From Mucilaginibacter sp. KACC 22773 (GTDB lineage Bacteria > Bacteroidota > Bacteroidia > Sphingobacteriales > Sphingobacteriaceae): a DNA stretch of 64,000 nt. The position numbers and the translations under genes were made by a program. The stretch spans positions 2,046,001 to 2,110,000 of the forward strand of contig NZ_CP117883.1 of assembly GCF_028736215.1 (NCBI RefSeq), in the 5' to 3' direction. This document shows, in pieces, positions 60,034 to 64,000 of this stretch; position 1 is the first letter of the stretch; the number at the start of each line of letters is the position of its first letter. The notes below the pieces were generated by a model, which was not told the origin of the DNA, made no database searches, and worked only from the letters and a program-made list of their open reading frames with translations.

Positions 60034-61236
60034 ATGATAAAACCCTCTGTTCCGGAAAATGAAAATGAGCGCCTCGCCGCTTTAAACTCCTACCAAATTC
60101 TGGACACTTTGCCCGAGCGGGCTTTTGATGAAATTACGCTCATCGCTTCCGAAATTTGTCAAACGCCTATCTCGTTAGTTAGCTTAATTGATAACGACAG
60201 GCAATGGTTTAAATCAAACAAAGGCCTGGAGGTTACCCAAACGCCTAAAGAACTTGCTTTTTGTGCTCATGCCATTTTGGAACCCAAAGAAGTAATGGTG
60301 GTTGCCGATGCGCAAATTGATGAACGATTTGCAGATAATCCACTGGTAACAGGTTCGCCACAGGTTGTTTTTTATACAGGTGTGCCGCTGATTAATCCGG
60401 ATGGCTATGCCCTGGGCACCCTTTGCGTTATTGACCATAAAGCCCGCCAGCTCAATAACGCGCAAATAATTGCTCTTAAAGCCTTGGCGAACCAGGTGGT
60501 GGCGCAGCTTGAACTTAAAAAGAAAGTTAATGAACTTAACACAACCAGGCTCCAACTGGAAGAATCAAACCAACATCTTGAAAAATTTGCCATAATGGCG
60601 GCTCATGATATCCGCAACCCGCTCACCAATATTTTGCTTACCGGGCAAGTATTAAAAGATAGATTTAAAGATAAGCTTGATGAAAAAGGCAATAAATTCC
60701 TGGATATTATCAATGCATCTTCCTATAAATTGATCTCGTTCCTCGAAAAGATGCTCGACTATTCCAAATCAAGCAAAGTGCTGATGCAGAACAGGGAGGA
60801 AGTTGAGGTAATGAGCCTGTTAGATGAAGTACTTAAACTGGTGAACATACCAGCTGCTTTTACTGTTAACATATCATCGCGGCCTGTTAAAATTACCACA
60901 TCGGTTGTTGCGTTTGAACAGATCATGGCTAACCTGATTAATAACGCTATCCGTTATAACAACAAACCTAAGGGCATTATACAGATTGAATTTACAGCCG
61001 ATAACTGGTTTTACACTTTTGCTATTACCGACAATGGCATAGGCATTGCTCCGGAAAATTACACCAAAATATTTGAACCCATGACCACACTGGGCGTTAA
61101 AGACAGGTTTGACGTACAGGGTTCGGGTGTTGGATTAAGTACCGTAAAAAGCCTGGTTGAGGCATTGGGCGGCACTATAAAGGTTAACTCGGTTATTGAT
61201 GAGTTTACGACGTTTACATTTACGCTTAAAAGGTAA
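60034..61236 (+). CDS. GAF-domain sensor histidine kinase
   Basis: This 400-residue soluble kinase has a GAF domain at about residues 20-160 (LDTLPERAFDEITLIASEICQTPISLVSLID, FYTGVPLINPDGYALGTLCVID). A coiled linker leads to a HisKA with AHDIRNPLTNIL. HATPase motifs are NLINNAIRYN, DNGIGI and GSGVGLS. No response regulator is adjacent. The N-terminal NERLAALNSYQILDTLPE phrase is typical of GAF-HKs that respond to redox or cyclic nucleotides. The ligand is unknown. Confidence 0.9.
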   Translation: MIKPSVPENENERLAALNSYQILDTLPERAFDEITLIASEICQTPISLVSLIDNDRQWFKSNKGLEVTQTPKELAFCAHAILEPKEVMVVADAQIDERFADNPLVTGSPQVVFYTGVPLINPDGYALGTLCVIDHKARQLNNAQIIALKALANQVVAQLELKKKVNELNTTRLQLEESNQHLEKFAIMAAHDIRNPLTNILLTGQVLKDRFKDKLDEKGNKFLDIINASSYKLISFLEKMLDYSKSSKVLMQNREEVEVMSLLDEVLKLVNIPAAFTVNISSRPVKITTSVVAFEQIMANLINNAIRYNNKPKGIIQIEFTADNWFYTFAITDNGIGIAPENYTKIFEPMTTLGVKDRFDVQGSGVGLSTVKSLVEALGGTIKVNSVIDEFTTFTFTLKR

Positions 61237-61265
61237 CTTAACGCCGATGTATAAACCCACTTGTT

Positions 61266-61296
61266 AACTTACGAAGTTTTTAAAACTTCGTAAGTT
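61266..61296. terminator. 31-bp perfect palindrome (terminator-like), copy 2
   Basis: Identical to 49943-49973: arms AACTTACGAAGTTTT and its reverse complement around one T. It again lies between convergent genes (GAF kinase and GH19). Confidence 0.8.
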
Positions 61297-61317
61297 AGGC
61301 CTTCATGATAGGTTTGT

Positions 61318-62343
61318 TTAATATTTATACGGCTTCATTGTAGCACATGAACAGGCGCAATTTGCATCGGTGATGCCAAGCTTCTTTAAAAAGAACTGGT
61401 AAAAACCAATACGATCTGCCATGCCGAAGTTATCGCCTTTACCGCATTCTACGTCGCCATTAACAATGTTGATTGTCATGCCAAAGCCGGGTGTTGTACG
61501 GCCGTTTGCTTTATCATTAGCTGTCGGTTGCCATTTGCCGGTCATCACATCATGGGCCGATGGCTTATGGGTTTCGGGGGTCATCCAAAAATATATGGCG
61601 GCTTTAAAAGCTATTACCGGGTCTTGCTCTACCAATTCGGGGTTGTTGAGCAATATTTTTGAGTTGCCAAAAATAATGTTCGAGGCAAAACCATAGTTTC
61701 CGTTATAACTTAATTGCATGGGGCCGCGGCCGTAGTATTTTTTCCCTTTAACCGCAGGATATTCGTCGCTGTCGGATATATACACGTTTGATGTATTGTC
61801 TTCGTGTATCAACATCAATCCGTCGGTATAACTCCCGTTCATGCCGTGGCGCGTTTCGTGGGCTATTTGTGCAAAAAATGCCGCCAGTTCTTTTTTGTTG
61901 ATATCGGCTGCCGAGGCAGTGCAGAAGTCGCCATAGTCAACGGTAAACACACTATCGGGTTTCTTTTTCGCCCATTCTTCATTCCAGTCGGCATCCTGGC
62001 GGGCAACAGAATCTTTACCTGTTTTTTTGTTGGTGCGGATGAATTGATAAACCGACACGGCCCTGCGGGATACCTTTACTTTAACCAGCCCCAATTCATT
62101 AGCCGCTTTAATAAATGCGGCATAAGTATAAAATTTATTACGTTGTGGGAAAAGCTCATTGAACTGTTTCTCGGTAAGTATGCTGCTGATAGATGCCTTA
62201 GGTGCAGTTGTAACTATTGCGGCAGTATCCTGAATTTTTTTATCCCCGATGCTGCCGCCGCAGCTAACAGATGATATAATCATGGTGCTGGCGGCAACAA
62301 ACAATAGCTTAGATGATAATATGATCGATTTCATGATTTTCAT
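61318..62343 (-). CDS. GH19-type chitinase-like lipoprotein
   Basis: This 341-residue secreted protein has a lipoprotein-like signal ending SSVSC (Cys28). The domain has AAFFAQIAHETRHG, with the catalytic Glu of GH19, the substrate-cleft signature KYYGRGPMQLSYNGNYG, and MTPETHKPSAHDVMTGKW and FGMTINIVNGDVECG. GH19 hydrolases cut chitin or peptidoglycan-like glycans, so food use or cell-wall degradation are possible. The ATG at 62343 gives MKIMKSI; MKSI at 62334 is an alternative. It converges with the GAF kinase. Confidence 0.88.
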   Translation of the reverse strand: MKIMKSIILSSKLLFVAASTMIISSVSCGGSIGDKKIQDTAAIVTTAPKASISSILTEKQFNELFPQRNKFYTYAAFIKAANELGLVKVKVSRRAVSVYQFIRTNKKTGKDSVARQDADWNEEWAKKKPDSVFTVDYGDFCTASAADINKKELAAFFAQIAHETRHGMNGSYTDGLMLIHEDNTSNVYISDSDEYPAVKGKKYYGRGPMQLSYNGNYGFASNIIFGNSKILLNNPELVEQDPVIAFKAAIYFWMTPETHKPSAHDVMTGKWQPTANDKANGRTTPGFGMTINIVNGDVECGKGDNFGMADRIGFYQFFLKKLGITDANCACSCATMKPYKY

Positions 62344-62516
62344 TAAATAACGGTTTTGACTATATTATAGGTGCAAGTTTAACGCTATCATTTTATAAAA
62401 GCATTTTATATGTAAAAATTACACAAAAGTGTTGTGTTATAATATTGGAATTGCGCTATTTGTTTCCGGTAAAAGTGATATATTCACTTTGGACGAACGA
62501 GGTATGAAAAGAATTC

Positions 62517-63065
62517 ATGAAGATATATACTAAAACAGGAGATAAAGGGTTTACATCACTAATAGGTGGTACCCGGGTAGCTAAATACCATTTGCGGATT
62601 GAAAGCTATGGAACTGTTGATGAGCTAAACTCATACATTGGCCTTATCCGCGATCAGGATATTGCCAGCCATGATAAGGAAATATTGAAGCAGATACAGG
62701 ACAGGTTGTTTACAATAGGCTCCTCTCTGGCAGCAGACCCCGAACGGTCAAAAATGGTGATACCTGATTTGCATATGGAAGATGTGGAGTTACTTGAAAA
62801 AGAAATGGACAGCATGAATGAACAATTGCCCGAGCTGCGTCATTTTATTTTACCGGGTGGCAGTAATGCCATTTCGTTTTGCCATATTGCAAGATGTATA
62901 TGCAGGCGTGCCGAGCGGATAACCGTTGAACTGGCCACCGGGAGTACAGTAGACGAAAAAGTGAATATTTACCTGAACAGGCTGAGCGACTACCTGTTTA
63001 CTTTGGCCCGCAAAATTGGATATGATAATAAAGTGCCTGAGAATCAATGGATACCGAGAATTTGA
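62517..63065 (+). CDS. Cob(I)alamin adenosyltransferase, PduO type
   Basis: This 182-residue enzyme attaches the adenosyl group to cob(I)alamin. The N-terminal KIYTKTGDKGFTSLIGGTRVAK nucleotide loop, SYGTVDELNSYIG and the RCICRRAERITVEL motif define the PduO/EutT-like family. The cell thus makes adenosylcobalamin from taken-up corrinoids. The B12-domain radical SAM protein at 29.9 kb uses a related cofactor but no link is shown. No cobalamin riboswitch is visible. Confidence 0.93.
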   Translation: MKIYTKTGDKGFTSLIGGTRVAKYHLRIESYGTVDELNSYIGLIRDQDIASHDKEILKQIQDRLFTIGSSLAADPERSKMVIPDLHMEDVELLEKEMDSMNEQLPELRHFILPGGSNAISFCHIARCICRRAERITVELATGSTVDEKVNIYLNRLSDYLFTLARKIGYDNKVPENQWIPRI

Positions 63066-63082
63066 TAATGTGAAAAAAAATA

Positions 63083-63114
63083 TTGATATTCCACTTAAAA
63101 ATATTATAGTTTTG
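63083..63114 (+). promoter_or_regulatory. Promoter of the DUF2795 gene
   Basis: TTG (63083-63085), 21-bp spacer and TAGTTTTG (63107-63114) make the best TTG-N(17-23)-TAnnTTTG match in the window. The leader is ~35 nt. Confidence 0.65.
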
Positions 63115-63157
63115 CGAAAAAGTTAATTTACTGATAAATTATAAAATATAGAGAAAT

Positions 63158-63379
63158 ATGTATTGGACACTTGAACTTGCATCGCATCTTGAAGATGCAC
63201 CATGGCCCGCAACAAAAGATGAATTAATTGATTACGCTATCCGTTCCGGAGCTCCTGTTGAGGTGATTGAAAACCTGCAGGCATTGGAAGATGATGGTGA
63301 ACCGTACGAAAATATAGAAGAGATATGGCCGGATTACCCGACCAAAGATGATTTCTTTTTTAACGAAGACGAATACTAA
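63158..63379 (+). CDS. DUF2795 family small protein
   Basis: This 73-residue acidic protein contains DAPWPATKDELIDYAIRSGAPVEVIENLQALEDDGEPYENIEEIWPDYPTKDDFFFNEDEY, which matches the DUF2795 pattern seen in Sphingobacteriales. In that family a helix with the phrase PATKxELIDYA is common, and the function is unknown. A strong promoter and a terminator frame it as a highly expressed single gene. (Described by segment; no catalytic residues are visible.). Confidence 0.85.
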   Translation: MYWTLELASHLEDAPWPATKDELIDYAIRSGAPVEVIENLQALEDDGEPYENIEEIWPDYPTKDDFFFNEDEY

Positions 63380-63385
63380 TCTGCA

Positions 63386-63416
63386 TAAAAAAGCCTCTTT
63401 TTAGGGGCTTTTTTAT
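63386..63416 (+). terminator. Terminator after the DUF2795 gene
   Basis: AAAAAGCCTC and GGGGCTTTTT pair around TTTTTA (one G-T wobble), then a T-tract. It lies 7 nt after the stop. Confidence 0.85.
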
Positions 63417-63483
63417 TTAGGCTACATTTTTGGAATGATTTTAGTAATAAGCTTAACACATTTATCACTTAAAACTTACAAAA

Positions 63484-63630
63484 ATGAGAGGCTTATTGTA
63501 CATTATCGCGGTTATCCTGGTAATAGGATGGCTATTCGGCTTTTTCTTTGGGCATGCCGGAAATTTAATTCACATACTTTTGGTAATAGCCATTATAGCT
63601 TTACTATTAGGCGTAATCAGGCGGGCTTAA
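63484..63630 (+). CDS. Lmo0937-family small membrane protein (48 residues)
   Basis: An ORF too short for most gene finders: MRGLLYIIAVILVIGWLFG at the start, FFFGHAGNLIHILL in the middle and LLLGVIRRA at the end, giving two hydrophobic helices around a G-H-A-G turn. It matches the Lmo0937/Bacteroidota small hydrophobic protein pattern, often stress-induced in other phyla (established only as a family observation). It is preceded by the DUF2795 terminator and followed by a hairpin shared with ispD. Confidence 0.8.
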   Translation: MRGLLYIIAVILVIGWLFGFFFGHAGNLIHILLVIAIIALLLGVIRRA

Positions 63631-63656
63631 CAAACCCTGTATAACCCTGCATAAAT

Positions 63657-63689
63657 AAAAAAGCCATCGGACTACCCGGTGGCTTTTTT
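63657..63689. terminator. Bidirectional terminator overlapping the ispD stop codon
   Basis: AAAAAAGCCATCGG and CCGGTGGCTTTTTT form a stem (one G-T wobble) around ACTAC. The TAG of ispD (63672-63674) is in the loop. The hairpin thus serves both the small membrane gene and ispD. Confidence 0.8.
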
Positions 63690-64000
63690 GCTTAAAAGCA
63701 ATGCTGCTATCGCGATGTCTTCAGGGAATGTAATTTTAATGTTTTCATAACTGCCCTCAGTAAGTTGAATATCAATGCCGATTTGTTCAACAACGCTGGC
63801 ATCATCAGTAAATTTAGGGCTGAAGGCCTGTTCATAAGCTTTTCTTAACAAGCCGGCTTTAAAGGTTTGGGGCGTTTGAACCAGGTAAATGTCATCCCGT
63901 AATAAACTTACCGATTTATCGGCAGTGCCCTGCCTTACAGAATCGCGGCTTTTAACGGCTGTTACCGCGTTGCCATGCTCATGGGCATGGTTGTATGATG
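63672..64000 (-). CDS. ispD: 2-C-methyl-D-erythritol 4-phosphate cytidylyltransferase, N-terminus outside the window
   Basis: The last 108 codons of IspD, the third enzyme of the MEP isoprenoid pathway. The visible part has HGNAVTAVKSRDSV, the family motif YLVQTPQTFKAGLLRKAYEQA, FTDDASVVEQIG and NIKITFPEDIAIA. The stop is inside the loop of the terminator at 63657-63689, so the last codons (KKATG) are part of the hairpin. It was missed as an ORF because its start lies beyond the window. Confidence 0.94.
   Translation of the reverse strand, partial: SYNHAHEHGNAVTAVKSRDSVRQGTADKSVSLLRDDIYLVQTPQTFKAGLLRKAYEQAFSPKFTDDASVVEQIGIDIQLTEGSYENIKITFPEDIAIAALLLSKKATG

Noticed and set aside
62344..62516. 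Cobalamin riboswitch before the adenosyltransferase gene
   Set aside because: The leader is AT-rich, has no B12-box-like GCCACTG sequence, and is too short and unstructured.

Overview
The window looks like a chromosomal segment of a Bacteroidota bacterium of the Sphingobacteriaceae, most like Mucilaginibacter. The grounds are TAnnTTTG-type -7 promoter boxes, almost no Shine-Dalgarno sequences, BlaI/M56 peptidase operons, DUF2723 and DUF2795 proteins, PorT-like barrels, a Rho with a long disordered insert, and type II PyrF. The genus is inference. About 55 protein genes can be supported. I found no rRNA, tRNA, CRISPR array, prophage or complete insertion sequence.

Layout. 1-1.0 kb: end of rsmG and a small membrane protein. 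1.0-1.6 kb: a REP-like hairpin cluster. 1.6-5.6 kb: a blaI-M56-M56 sensor operon with three operator palindromes. 5.85-9.8 kb: dprA, a DUF2200 gene, two unknown genes and an SDR gene. 10-12.6 kb: a GAF/sigma-54 activator, with a probable sigma-54 promoter and enhancer palindromes between it and the SDR gene. 12.8-14 kb: sixA and a beta-barrel protein, followed by a MITE-like insertion. 14.3-17.5 kb: heptose pathway operon hldA-gmhA-hldC-GT9. 17.6-22.3 kb: PolX-like PHP protein, ankyrin protein, nitrilase, collagen-like lipoprotein. 22.4-29.8 kb: sppA, folK, an Hpt protein, purS, pssA, rho, pyrF. 29.9-36.2 kb: a radical SAM protein, two tandem S9 peptidases and a possibly frameshifted small membrane protein. 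36.3-42.8 kb: a TolC-RND-adaptor efflux operon and a PNPOx-like protein. 43-49.9 kb: DnaQ/GIY-YIG nuclease, ABC ATPase, two tandem acyltransferases with gatC, trpS, a deoxynucleoside kinase, kdsB. 50-56.2 kb: a DUF2723 GT-C protein and a FIST plus hybrid histidine kinase pair. 56.3-64 kb: pyrG, yidC, a GAF kinase, a GH19 lipoprotein, a cobalamin adenosyltransferase, DUF2795, a 48-residue Lmo0937-type peptide, and the 3' part of ispD.

The genes are mostly housekeeping: envelope and LPS assembly (hldA/gmhA/hldC/GT9, kdsB, acyltransferases, pssA, yidC, sppA), nucleotide metabolism (pyrF, pyrG, purS, dNK), tRNA charging (trpS, gatC) and sensory genes (BlaI/M56, GAF-sigma54, FIST-HK, GAF-HK, Hpt).

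The most unusual signal is not in the genes. Many intergenic gaps are filled by short word repeats, such as TTCAGATGTGCAG, GAACCAATG, GTCCGAAAG, TTACGTAAAACG and GGCGAAAGGTAAAAGG. Each word is repeated in direct and often inverted orientation, frequently against a start or stop codon. There are also a 31-bp perfect palindrome present twice at convergent gene ends, GTAG-hairpin REP-like units, and a 166-bp element with 17-bp terminal inverted repeats and a 10-bp direct repeat on both sides.
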